A stretch of 64,000 bases of DNA from positions 141,014 to 205,013 of the forward strand of contig JAKPPT010000020.1 in NCBI GenBank assembly GCA_029547205.1. Direction: 5' to 3'. This document shows positions 33,765-41,908 of this stretch, one piece after another; the first letter of the stretch is position 1; the number at the start of each line of letters is the position of its first letter. Below the pieces are notes generated by a model that saw only the letters and a program-made list of their open reading frames with translations, did no database searches and was not told the DNA's origin. Position numbers and translations under genes: made by a program. The stretch is from Spirochaetota bacterium (lineage in GTDB: Bacteria > Spirochaetota > Spirochaetia > Treponematales > UBA12059).

Positions 33765-34337
33765 ATGGCTGGGAAACAATCCTGGAAACTCAATGAAGTT
33801 GTAGTATTAGTAGTACTATCTGTTGCTGTTGGTGTTTTATTTTGGGGCTGGACTTTTGTTGATGCTCTCGTTTCAGCGCCACTTAAACCATTTGGCATCA
33901 ATTACATTCTAGCTGGTGTATGGTTTATAGGCGGTACTCTGATTCCCTTTTTAATTCGAAAGCCAGGGTCTGCGCTTGCAGGAGAAGTGCTTGCGGCTAT
34001 CGTGGAAGGGTTTATTACCCACTGGGGTATTACCGCAGCTATCTGGGGAGCAGTGCAGGGAATAGGTGCTGAATCAGTTTTTTTTGCGACTGGTTATAAG
34101 AAATGGGACATTAAGACTATGATTGCAGCCGGTGCTGTATCTGGATTTTTTTCATATATGCTAGATTTCTTTTATAGCCAGTACTGGACGCTCAAAGCAT
34201 GGGTGATTGTAGTCCAACTTGTTTGTGCAGTGCTCGGTGGTATTCTGTGGGCTGGAATTATTGGATATGCTCTTGCCAAGGGAATTATAAAGACAGGAGC
34301 AGCTGCAAATCTCCTTTCGGGAGAAGATCTTGCATGA
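33765..34337 (+). CDS. ykoE: Thiamine-precursor ECF transporter S-component YkoE
   Basis: A 190-residue membrane protein with about five hydrophobic segments. It begins WKLNEVVVLVVLSVAVGVLF and contains GWTFVDAL and the region ALAGEVLAAIVEG near 80, typical of YkoE, the substrate-capturing subunit for hydroxymethylpyrimidine or thiamine. AAGGAG precedes the ATG. It lies directly under the TPP riboswitch and overlaps ykoD. Substrate is inferred from the riboswitch and family. Confidence 0.92.
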   Translation: MAGKQSWKLNEVVVLVVLSVAVGVLFWGWTFVDALVSAPLKPFGINYILAGVWFIGGTLIPFLIRKPGSALAGEVLAAIVEGFITHWGITAAIWGAVQGIGAESVFFATGYKKWDIKTMIAAGAVSGFFSYMLDFFYSQYWTLKAWVIVVQLVCAVLGGILWAGIIGYALAKGIIKTGAAANLLSGEDLA

Positions 34338-35706
34338 ATTTGTACGGCTTCAAAATTGTACCATCACGTATCGTACAAGCAAGCGACCAATTGTAAGTAA
34401 TATAGATTTTTCACTCAAAAAAGGGGATCGTGTTCTTATTGGAGGAGCTTCCGGTACAGGCAAGTCAACGCTTCTGGCTTTGCTTGCCGGGCTCATTCCT
34501 GAATACATTCCTGCGAGAATAACGGGCACAGTATCGATTGCATATGCATCGCGTGCGCTGGTCATGCAGAATCCAGAGGCACAGATCGTTACACCATCAG
34601 TTTTTGAAGAGCTGGCGTTTGCTCTTGAAAATAAAAATATTCCAGAATTACAAATAGTGCAAAAAGTTGAAGCAATACTAAAATTGGCTGGATTGTATGA
34701 TAAAAGAGACAGCCATCCACTCTCATTATCTGGTGGTGAATGTCAACGTGTATCATTGGCTTCTGCTCTAGCACAGGAAGCGGATGTGCTCTTTATGGAT
34801 GAGCCGCTCTCTTATCTCGATGAAACATCATCGTCGTCGCTGGTTGCGCTTCTTGAACAAGATGAGCGGTATGACACAGCCGTAATTGTTGAGCATCGAC
34901 TTGAACTTTTTAAAGACTACTGCAACAGATTTTTTAAGGTAACTGATGGCACCATAGAAGAATGTAAATTTGATGAGTTAATTAAAAATCATTGTGTTTT
35001 TTCTGCGCAGTGGTTTTCACAAAAAGACAGTCATGTTGCTAAAGATGATAAAAAAACTATCATAGGCGAGCCAGTACTTTCAGTTGTTAATATGAGTCAT
35101 TCGTATAGTAAAAATAATAAAAATTTACTTTTTAGCGATGTTTCTTTTACTGTGGATGCTGGAACTACTGTTGTGATTATGGGTGCAAGCGGATCTGGTA
35201 AAACTACCATATTAAAAAAAATTGCTCATATTTTAACTGTTGGTATAAATGAAGTAGTCTTACATGGTAAAACAAAGTATTCCATGCAGTATGTGCGAGA
35301 AACATGTTTTATTGTTCCGCAAAATCCGGAGCACATGTTTATAGCAGATACAGTGCTCAATGAGCTAGCTGTAAGCAGCGATAAAGCACTCGAATACCTC
35401 AATCAATTTGGGTTAGGTGGTATGGAACGGAGACACCCATTTTCGCTCAGTGAAGGCGAAAAAAGGCGTTTGAATCTATGTGTAGCACTTGCGCTGGAAC
35501 GAAAGCTCATTATGCTCGATGAACCAACGTATGGACTTGATTATGAAAGCACACGATTGCTTATTGAGTATTTTGAGCTACTAAAACAAAATGGTGCAGC
35601 AATACTCGTTGTAACACACGATAGAGGATTCGCAGAAGCAATAGGTGATACGATACTCGTACTGGAACAGGGGAAATTGCAGACAATGAGGCACATGGCC
35701 ATATGA
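34330..35706 (+). CDS. ykoD: Duplicated ECF transporter ATPase YkoD
   Basis: A 458-residue ATPase with two ABC domains in one chain. The first has Walker A GGASGTGKST near 39, signature LSLSGGECQRV near 136 and VLFMDEPLSYLD near 157. The second has GASGSGKTT near 289, signature LSEGEKRR near 373 and LIMLDEPTYGLD near 394. The start is a TTG at 34330 overlapping the ykoE stop, with CGGGAG 6 nt upstream; no better ATG is in frame. It powers the YkoE/YkoC transporter. Confidence 0.92.
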   Translation: MHEFVRLQNCTITYRTSKRPIVSNIDFSLKKGDRVLIGGASGTGKSTLLALLAGLIPEYIPARITGTVSIAYASRALVMQNPEAQIVTPSVFEELAFALENKNIPELQIVQKVEAILKLAGLYDKRDSHPLSLSGGECQRVSLASALAQEADVLFMDEPLSYLDETSSSSLVALLEQDERYDTAVIVEHRLELFKDYCNRFFKVTDGTIEECKFDELIKNHCVFSAQWFSQKDSHVAKDDKKTIIGEPVLSVVNMSHSYSKNNKNLLFSDVSFTVDAGTTVVIMGASGSGKTTILKKIAHILTVGINEVVLHGKTKYSMQYVRETCFIVPQNPEHMFIADTVLNELAVSSDKALEYLNQFGLGGMERRHPFSLSEGEKRRLNLCVALALERKLIMLDEPTYGLDYESTRLLIEYFELLKQNGAAILVVTHDRGFAEAIGDTILVLEQGKLQTMRHMAI

Positions 35707-36443
35707 ATAAGTTTAATCCTATCGCTGTACTTATTTGCAGCGTTATTTTACTCATTCCCCTGTTAATTACATTTGATCCCATTACGCCACTTCTCTATAT
35801 TGTTTTTGCTATACTTATGTATAGTATCGCTGGTCTTAAAAATCCTCTACAGTATGGTAAAACAGTATTGGTTTTTTCACTATTAGCTCTTTCGCTCGTT
35901 GTAATAAATATTATAGCGCCTAATGTTCAGCAAAAGATACTAGAGAGAAGCCTTGCTATATACTTGAGAAGTTTGGGACTTATTATGGTTTCTATTGGTT
36001 ATTTTTATGTAATAAGCCCTTACGATGTAGTGTATGCCTTGATGCAAACTGCCGGTTTGTCTCCACGTATAGGTTTTTCGCTATTTGCCGGCTGGAATAC
36101 GGTGCCGCTCTTTATTCGTGATATGAATACGTTAAAAGCTGCCTTGGCTTTCAGGTATGGAAGAAAAAAAATACCATTTCGTACCCGATTGTTTGGAGCA
36201 ATTATACTACTCAGCCATGCTGTGCGTCATGGAGAGCGGGCATCGCTATCCATGGCAGTACGCGGTATTGACTCTATTCCAGTTAAAAAAGTAGGGAGCA
36301 GAAAACAGTACCTTAGAAGCAGTGTAAAAAAAGTTTACTGGACTTTCAAGGATACAATACTCTGTATTGCGGTAGCGATTGGTTCGATACTATTGCTGTT
36401 GATAAGCATACAGTTAGGATGGTTTAAGTTTGAACTTGGCTAA
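35703..36443 (+). CDS. ykoC: ECF transporter transmembrane subunit YkoC (EcfT)
   Basis: A 246-residue membrane coupling subunit with about five hydrophobic segments. The two coupling helices carry LAFRYGRKK near 150 and SLSMAVRGID near 182, the Arg-Gly motifs that contact the ATPase. The ATG overlaps the ykoD stop (ATGA). It links YkoD hydrolysis to YkoE turnover. Confidence 0.9.
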   Translation: MNKFNPIAVLICSVILLIPLLITFDPITPLLYIVFAILMYSIAGLKNPLQYGKTVLVFSLLALSLVVINIIAPNVQQKILERSLAIYLRSLGLIMVSIGYFYVISPYDVVYALMQTAGLSPRIGFSLFAGWNTVPLFIRDMNTLKAALAFRYGRKKIPFRTRLFGAIILLSHAVRHGERASLSMAVRGIDSIPVKKVGSRKQYLRSSVKKVYWTFKDTILCIAVAIGSILLLLISIQLGWFKFELG

Positions 36444-36472
36444 AAATAAAAATACAAAAGAGGAGAACAATC

Positions 36473-36790
36473 ATGGATAATATTGACGAAATACGTTCTG
36501 CATTAGCAATTCAATGTCTGCCTTTTGGAGTAATTGAAAAAGAAAAAATCTATGATATTGTGCATGAAGCCATTATGGCAATTGATGCATCAGGACTATC
36601 ATACACAGTAGGTCCTTTTGAAACAGTTATCGAAGGACCACTCACTAAACTACTTGAAGTTGCAGGAAATGCGCATAAAGCTATGCTCAAGGCTGGTGTT
36701 TCTACATGTGCAACATATATGAAACTATGGAGTGGTAATATCGGTACAAGTGAAGAAAAAACAAAAAACTATCGAGCACGAGGGCATTAA
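36473..36790 (+). CDS. ykoF: YkoF-like thiamine/HMP-binding protein
   Basis: This 105-residue protein has the small alpha-beta fold of YkoF/MTH1187 proteins (about residues 8-90: ALAIQCLPFG, GPFETVIEG, CATYMKLWSG). Bacillus YkoF binds thiamine and is about twice as long, with two such repeats; this is a single-repeat form. GAGGAG precedes the ATG. It closes the riboswitch-controlled operon and may bind the imported precursor in the cytoplasm. Confidence 0.82.
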   Translation: MDNIDEIRSALAIQCLPFGVIEKEKIYDIVHEAIMAIDASGLSYTVGPFETVIEGPLTKLLEVAGNAHKAMLKAGVSTCATYMKLWSGNIGTSEEKTKNYRARGH

Positions 36791-36812
36791 GAGCAATAAA
36801 GCCTTCTGTTAC

Positions 36813-37331
36813 TCATAACGGGAGCAGTGCATAGAGTAAGCCTGCTCCTATGATAATCCATGCAGGGTTAATTGCAGTAAACAAAGAAAGCAGCGATGCA
36901 ACAATAATAAAAATGAGAGGAATAACAGAAAACGTTGCAGGCAGCAGGTTCCAAATCGTAAATATAAGTAGCGCAATACTGGTAGTACGTAATGCTTCAT
37001 CGAGTGCTTGTTTTTTTATAGCAATTTTTTTGCTAATTTTTGAAATAATAAGTATGAGCAGCACGGGTGGCAGCAAAACGGCAATGCTGATAATGAGCGC
37101 TCCGAGAATTCCCCCATATTTAAGCCCAATAAGTGTTGCGGCATTTAATGCAATAGGACCTGGTGTTGCCTGCGCAACAGGAATGAGTCTTTGAAAATCG
37201 GTCAGGGAAAGCCAGTTTGGTACAAGTTCAGTCTGCATAATACCTACAATTGTCCATCCACCACCAAAACCAACTAATCCAATCTTAAAAAAAATGAACG
37301 CAAGCTTTAGTATAGTAAAATAAATATTCAT
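36813..37331 (-). CDS. Chromate transporter, half-size subunit (second gene)
   Basis: A 172-residue CHR domain with about five membrane segments. GFGGGWTIVGIM near 24 and QATPGPIALNAATLIG near 55 are the CHR signatures. Short CHR proteins work in pairs, and the other half overlaps it by 4 nt upstream. Family members transport chromate or other anions, but real substrates are often unknown. Confidence 0.88.
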   Translation of the reverse strand: MNIYFTILKLAFIFFKIGLVGFGGGWTIVGIMQTELVPNWLSLTDFQRLIPVAQATPGPIALNAATLIGLKYGGILGALIISIAVLLPPVLLILIISKISKKIAIKKQALDEALRTTSIALLIFTIWNLLPATFSVIPLIFIIVASLLSLFTAINPAWIIIGAGLLYALLPL

Positions 37332-37882
37332 AAGCCACTTCTAAATTCAACTAAATAAAAAATTGCAATGCTAAGAAAAATAATGGGTATTGACCATGCC
37401 GGAAACAGAATAAAAAGTACAGAGGTAATAAGCGTACCTACTATTCTTGTACATTTCCATTTCCTTGTTCTCATATTTTTTATTAAAAAGCTCAATACAA
37501 TACCAGGTATAACAAATCGTGCTCCTTCGAGAAATCTCATAATAAAATTGATGTTTGTAGTTAATAAAAAAGAACCAATAACTACTATTGAAAGAAACGG
37601 TGTTAGTACAACACCTAAAAATGCTGGCAGAACACCAGCAAGTCCAAAAAAATGAATGCCAGATAAAAGCGCAGTATTAAGTGCTATTGGTCCTGGAATG
37701 GTTTGTGCCCTTGCAACAATGTTATAAAAATCTTTTTCCGAAATCCAGTTGTTTTTAATAAAAATAGCACCCAGAGCAGGGCAAATTGCATACCCACCAC
37801 CGAGTGTAATTGTAACAGTTTTAAGGACTGCTAAAAAAAAATTGAGCATTGACAAGTATTTATTGCGAGTGGTGAGCATCAT
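37328..37882 (-). CDS. Chromate transporter, half-size subunit (first gene)
   Basis: A 184-residue CHR domain with about five membrane segments. TLGGGYAICPALG near 27 and QTIPGPIALNTALLSG near 60 are the signatures, slightly different from the partner as expected for an inverted pair. It is translated together with the second half through a 4-nt overlap. The start has no clear ribosome binding site; an internal ATG at 37849 is possible. Confidence 0.87.
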   Translation of the reverse strand: MMLTTRNKYLSMLNFFLAVLKTVTITLGGGYAICPALGAIFIKNNWISEKDFYNIVARAQTIPGPIALNTALLSGIHFFGLAGVLPAFLGVVLTPFLSIVVIGSFLLTTNINFIMRFLEGARFVIPGIVLSFLIKNMRTRKWKCTRIVGTLITSVLFILFPAWSIPIIFLSIAIFYLVEFRSGL

Positions 37883-37946
37883 TATGGTAAACCGTGATTA
37901 AATTCTATCAAAAAACCATATGTTGAACAAGTACATCTGTAGCAGT

Positions 37947-37974
37947 AACATAACCTTACCGGTATATGTTTTTT
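37947..37974 (+). terminator. Possible terminator hairpin beside the lnt 3' end
   Basis: AACATAACC pairs with GGT-A-TATGTT around a five-base loop, followed on the plus strand by six T. No plus-strand gene ends close by, so it may act on antisense or readthrough transcripts. Weak. Confidence 0.3.
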
Positions 37975-39530
37975 GCATTGCGCGATGTATTGCCTGGATA
38001 TAACAGGATGAGTACTATAATTATTATTATTCCTGCCAGTGCAAACCATGGAATGTATAAAAACCAAAAATATGATTTTCTTGATGGCTGTATTGGTATA
38101 GATGTAATGAGTATGCCATGGGTATCCGGTTCGAGCATGGTGACAATCCGGCCTTTATTATCAATTGCAGCAGTAATGCCAGAATTAGAAGCTCGAATAA
38201 CCCATGTACCAGTTTCTGCAGCTCGCATTTGTGACATGGCAAGATGCTGCCGTTTCAGTGCAATGCTCTGTGACCATGAATCTTCGGTAAGCACTATGTA
38301 ACATGCGACATTGTTAAATCGAGCAAATACGGAAAGATATGAGTCTTCAAAGCAAATGGGAGCAGCAAATCTAAATCCGGATAGCGAGAACACTGTCGGA
38401 ACTGTTCCGGGAGCACGCAGCGGGCCAAAGAGCCGTATGAGCCATCGAGTAATTCCGGGGAAAGTTTTGCTGTATGGGAAATATTCTGCAAACGGTACAA
38501 GCTGCATTTTTTTGTACACATCTATCGGTGCGCCACGGTTAATGAGCAAAGCTCCATTGTACTCTTGAGCACGATGTGTATCATTTTGATCAATCCACGT
38601 TATTCCCGTCAGAATAGGAGTATCGATTGAACGCATAAATGCAAGTACTTTATTGGAAAAAGACTGCATAGCCGGATCAGCAGGGTTATGAGCATACCAA
38701 AAAATTGGCGGAACCAGTGCCGTCTCATGCCAGACTATGAGATCCGGTCTTTGAAGTGCTGCTTGTTGTGTGAGCTGAGAAAGCAGTGTGAATGTAATTT
38801 CAAAATCTTTTTGTTTAGGAGTAAAAGAATAATAATTGGGTTGTATGAGTGCAACGTTCAAGCTTTGTGCAGTCTCGTTTTTTAGCGTATTGTTAGATAT
38901 GGCTTGATGTGGCGGAATGAGAAAAAAAAACGGCAAGAGTGCGCTGCACCCTAGTGCCAGGAAGCTTGTGAAATGGTGATTTGTTTTATATGCTTCGTAT
39001 AATTCTAAGATACCTGCTCCAGAGAGAGCAGTACAAAAACTCAGTGCATACATGGAGCCAATGCTGGCAATTTCAAGGCCAAGCCAGCTAGTAGTAAAGC
39101 TGTAAGGGAAACACAGATACGGAAAGCTCATAGAGCCTGCGTGGTTGAGTGAATCGTACATAATCCAGAGCAATGCCCAATAAACAGTACGCACTATACT
39201 ATGTTTCAGTTTTCGGAAAAATTGTGCCCCTAGTGGTATTACTAGTATGATCAGCATTTTGTAACCAACAGCAAGCAACAATGCTGCGCGATGCACATTG
39301 ATAAGCCACTGTGCACCGAGTACTGTTACAGCGAAACTGATGATTGCAAAGTACACGAATACCGAGCGCGATGAGCGGTTTTTTACTAAGAAGTACGCTA
39401 TAGCCTGGAAGAGAAAAGGACCGAGAACAAAGCCTTTCCAGTGCGCAACAGGAAATGAGAGAACCCAGCTTCCCGATGCTAAAATGACAAGGATACAATC
39501 AAAGAAAAGCTGTTTAGTTTTCCTGGTCAT
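37956..39530 (-). CDS. lnt: Apolipoprotein N-acyltransferase
   Basis: Lnt adds the third acyl chain to lipoproteins, fitting a genome rich in them. The 524 residues have about seven membrane segments, then a nitrilase-type domain. The catalytic triad can be placed: Glu in VWHETALVP near 265, Lys in YKKMQLVPF near 342 and Cys in ICFEDSY near 390. A C-terminal membrane segment ends the protein. Its start overlaps the HU gene by 17 nt. The rpsT, HU, lnt order is one I associate with treponemes. Confidence 0.94.
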   Translation of the reverse strand: MTRKTKQLFFDCILVILASGSWVLSFPVAHWKGFVLGPFLFQAIAYFLVKNRSSRSVFVYFAIISFAVTVLGAQWLINVHRAALLLAVGYKMLIILVIPLGAQFFRKLKHSIVRTVYWALLWIMYDSLNHAGSMSFPYLCFPYSFTTSWLGLEIASIGSMYALSFCTALSGAGILELYEAYKTNHHFTSFLALGCSALLPFFFLIPPHQAISNNTLKNETAQSLNVALIQPNYYSFTPKQKDFEITFTLLSQLTQQAALQRPDLIVWHETALVPPIFWYAHNPADPAMQSFSNKVLAFMRSIDTPILTGITWIDQNDTHRAQEYNGALLINRGAPIDVYKKMQLVPFAEYFPYSKTFPGITRWLIRLFGPLRAPGTVPTVFSLSGFRFAAPICFEDSYLSVFARFNNVACYIVLTEDSWSQSIALKRQHLAMSQMRAAETGTWVIRASNSGITAAIDNKGRIVTMLEPDTHGILITSIPIQPSRKSYFWFLYIPWFALAGIIIIIVLILLYPGNTSRNAKNIYR

Positions 39531-39837
39531 TATCCAGTTTGTCTGGTAAGATGTTCCAGGTTTTTTGTTTTAATTCTTTACCTGGACGAAAAATTGCAAC
39601 ACCATGATCTCTAACGGATATCATTTCACCAGTTTTTGGATTTCGAGCTTTGGAGCGTCCTTTGCGTTTCCTTATTTCAAAAGTACCAAAACCTCGTAAT
39701 TCAATTGAATGTCCTTCACAAAGCGCGTTTTTTAATGTTTCTATAAATAGATCAATAAACTCATGAATATCTTTTCGGTTAAGATTGGTCTTTTCCAGAA
39801 GACTGTCAATGAGCTCTGCTTTAGTTACTTTTGACAT
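39514..39837 (-). CDS. hup: HU/IHF-family DNA-binding protein
   Basis: A 107-residue histone-like DNA-bending protein. The HU core is clear: TKAELIDSLLEKTNL at the start, ELRGFGTFEIRKRKGRSK and ARNPKTGE for the DNA-binding arms. About 15 extra residues form a C-terminal tail (KQKTWNILPDKLDNDQEN). ATG 39837 has GGAG upstream and fits the family start; the open frame extends 45 nt further without support. A hairpin separates it from rpsT. Confidence 0.94.
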   Translation of the reverse strand: MSKVTKAELIDSLLEKTNLNRKDIHEFIDLFIETLKNALCEGHSIELRGFGTFEIRKRKGRSKARNPKTGEMISVRDHGVAIFRPGKELKQKTWNILPDKLDNDQEN

Positions 39838-39862
39838 AGGTACTCCAGAAGCCATAAATAAG

Positions 39863-39891
39863 AATTCCGGCACATGACACATGCCGGAATT
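39863..39891 (-). terminator. Hairpin between rpsT and HU gene
   Basis: AATTCCGGCA and its complement TGCCGGAATT form a perfect 10-bp stem. On the minus strand the stem is followed by a T-rich stretch. It could end or reduce transcription from rpsT into HU-lnt. Confidence 0.6.
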
Positions 39892-39904
39892 TCTAAAGAA
39901 GAAA

Positions 39905-40174
39905 TTAAGCCATTAATGTGTTAACCAGTTTCTGCATGCGTGATTTTTTGCGTGCTGCAGCATTGAGCTTGATAATGCCCTTACGAGCAGCAGTATCATA
40001 TTGCTTAGCAAGCTCGCGCATATAAGTTTCTGCAGCAGTTTTATCCTTGTCATGAACTGCAGTAACTAATTTTTTTGCACAGGTTCGCAGAGCAGATTTA
40101 ACACTTTTATTCTGAATTCTGCGCCGCTCACTCTGGCGATGCCGTTTTTCCGCTGAAAGATTTTTTGAAGCCAA
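39905..40174 (-). CDS. rpsT: 30S ribosomal protein S20
   Basis: This small-subunit protein has 89 residues, normal for S20. It is basic and helical, with KRHRQSERRRIQNKSVKSAL near the N-terminus. The start is a TTG at 40174 (TTG GCT TCA, giving MASKNLSAEKRH), because GGAGG lies 5 nt upstream and the protein then begins as in other S20. An ATG 12 nt earlier overlaps that site and is probably not used. It follows a tiny zinc-ribbon gene. Confidence 0.95.
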   Translation of the reverse strand: MASKNLSAEKRHRQSERRRIQNKSVKSALRTCAKKLVTAVHDKDKTAAETYMRELAKQYDTAARKGIIKLNAAARKKSRMQKLVNTLMA

Positions 40175-40273
40175 GTCACCCTCCATACAATATCAGCCAT
40201 ACAGAGTGTAATCCGTATGGTAAGTAGAAGACAGGATATCCTGCCGATTATCCGTATATACAATCAGATGGAT

Positions 40274-40444
40274 TTAATTAAAATCACTGGGGCGACGCTC
40301 AACGCGTTTGCATTTTTCGCACTCAGCAATATTCTTTACTTTACCATTTTCAATAATGGTTTTCATCTTAACCTCTCCGCCACACGGACAGAAAAATTTA
40401 TGCGTAGCTACTGTAGTACGAGCGTTTTTGCTTATCTGACCCAT
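40274..40444 (-). CDS. 56-residue zinc-ribbon protein
   Basis: This small gene reads MGQISKNARTTVATHKFF, then CPCGG and CEKC. The two Cys pairs (residues 19 and 21, 42 and 45) form a zinc ribbon like those of small ribosomal or RNA-binding proteins. The start has AAGGAG 9 nt upstream and a TTGACA-17-TATTTT promoter at 40578-40606 on the minus strand. It lies 100 nt before rpsT on the same strand. I do not know its function; position suggests translation or RNA metabolism. It is too short for most ORF callers. Confidence 0.85.
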   Translation of the reverse strand: MGQISKNARTTVATHKFFCPCGGEVKMKTIIENGKVKNIAECEKCKRVERRPSDFN

Positions 40445-40577
40445 ACCGCACTCCTTTATTATTAGTTTGAATACAAGAAACTCTTGTCTGTGCTTTTTAC
40501 AAAACCCACTGTGAGTATTTCATAAGAGCACAGCAGTACGGATACCCATTAAAATTGTTTTGAAAAAGCCTCACAAG

Positions 40578-40606
40578 AAAATACTATACTCATATAAATC
40601 TGTCAA
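40578..40606 (-). promoter_or_regulatory. Promoter of the zinc-ribbon/rpsT transcript
   Basis: On the minus strand, perfect TTGACA, 17 bp, TATTTT, about 130 nt ahead of the zinc-ribbon start. Confidence 0.55.
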
Positions 40607-40628
40607 TAGCAAGTAATTACGTTGATAC

Positions 40629-40657
40629 TTGCATAAACTATCCAGTCTTCATATAGT
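40629..40657 (+). promoter_or_regulatory. Promoter of the TPR protein gene
   Basis: TTGCAT, 17 bp, TATAGT, about 35 nt ahead of ATG 40694. Divergent from the rpsT promoter. Confidence 0.55.
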
Positions 40658-40693
40658 ATACTTTTACATTATTATATACAAGGTGTTGCTATC

Positions 40694-41806
40694 ATGACAC
40701 AAAAATCAGATCGAGATGCGATTCCGGAAACAATCGTTTTCATTCAGCTTCCAAAGCAATTTTCTATAGGGGAAGCTATTTTGCTCCCTGATGTGCCAAT
40801 TCCTGTTGAATTAGGTACGGCTAAAGAGTTTGATGTGACAATGCTCAAACCTGAATCGCTAACATCGGGAATTCTCCGTGTTCTCGCAGTGCAGCCAGAT
40901 CATCCTCATGGCGCATATTACAGAAAAATTGTACATGCACTCTATCCTGATATAACGATAGAGCTTGCCAATGAAGGTATTCTACAGGCTCGAGACGGAA
41001 ACTACGGTGTAGCAGAAAATATCTTTAAAGCACTTGCTGGCTATGAACCAGAAGAGGCTAAACATGTTCTCAATCTTGCTGTGCTCTATGAACAGTGGGC
41101 GGAGTACTATGCAAAGAATGATAATGAAGAATTGCGTACACTCTATACCGATAATGCCCATGATGCGTATGAACAACTCCTCCTGTGGGAACCTGCTTTC
41201 CCCGATGCTTTTTTTAATGCTGCATACTTTTATGCGAACCAGAATAATTTTGAACGGGCGAAAAGCCTTTTTACAACATTTGTGCAACTCACAAATAATG
41301 AAGAAAAAAGAGAAAAAGCCAAAAATGCTCTTGCAAAGTTAGCCGAACGTAGTGCTCATGATGATCTTTTTAAAGAAGCCTATGATGCAATAAAAATGGG
41401 GCGGGAAGAAAAAGGTATAGAGCTTATCAATAAATTTTTAGAACATGAACCGGGTGTCTGGAATGCATGGTTTCTGTTAGGCTGGGCTCAACGTAGATTG
41501 GGCAACTATGATGCAGGCAAGCAAGCACTTGCAAAAGCAATTGAATTGGGTGGTGCTATGGTTGATGTGTATAATGAGTACAGTATTTGTGCAATGGAAC
41601 TAGGTGATTTTTCAGAAAGCCGAAAAAAACTGGAACTCGCACTTAAACTTGAACCCGAAAATACAAAAATTATATCAAATCTTGGTGTGCTTGCTCAAAA
41701 AATGAAAAATTATGATGAAGCACGTGGATTTTTTATGACGGTTCTCGAACTTGATCCTCATGACACACTAGCAGAAGCAATGCTGAAAAAATTACAATCT
41801 TCATGA
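40694..41806 (+). CDS. Tetratricopeptide repeat protein
   Basis: A 370-residue soluble protein. The first 80 residues form a beta-rich segment (IVFIQLPKQFSIGEAILLPD and on) without repeats. From about residue 95 to the end there are six or more TPR units, with the clearest near 240-275, 276-310 and 310-345 (NTKIISNLGVLAQKMKNYDEA). There is no signal peptide. It likely acts as a protein-docking scaffold; the partner is unknown. It stands alone between two transcription units. Confidence 0.85.
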   Translation: MTQKSDRDAIPETIVFIQLPKQFSIGEAILLPDVPIPVELGTAKEFDVTMLKPESLTSGILRVLAVQPDHPHGAYYRKIVHALYPDITIELANEGILQARDGNYGVAENIFKALAGYEPEEAKHVLNLAVLYEQWAEYYAKNDNEELRTLYTDNAHDAYEQLLLWEPAFPDAFFNAAYFYANQNNFERAKSLFTTFVQLTNNEEKREKAKNALAKLAERSAHDDLFKEAYDAIKMGREEKGIELINKFLEHEPGVWNAWFLLGWAQRRLGNYDAGKQALAKAIELGGAMVDVYNEYSICAMELGDFSESRKKLELALKLEPENTKIISNLGVLAQKMKNYDEARGFFMTVLELDPHDTLAEAMLKKLQSS

Positions 41807-41841
41807 GAACTCAAAATAGATAGGTTTAGCAAATAAAACAC

Positions 41842-41869
41842 TTAACAACTCACCTGACTTGTTTATACT
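41842..41869 (+). promoter_or_regulatory. Promoter of the liv operon
   Basis: TTAACA, 16 bp, TATACT, about 40 nt ahead of livJ. Confidence 0.5.
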
Positions 41870-41908
41870 GCTAATAGGATTCATAGATAAGACAGGAGGA
41901 GTTTAACT

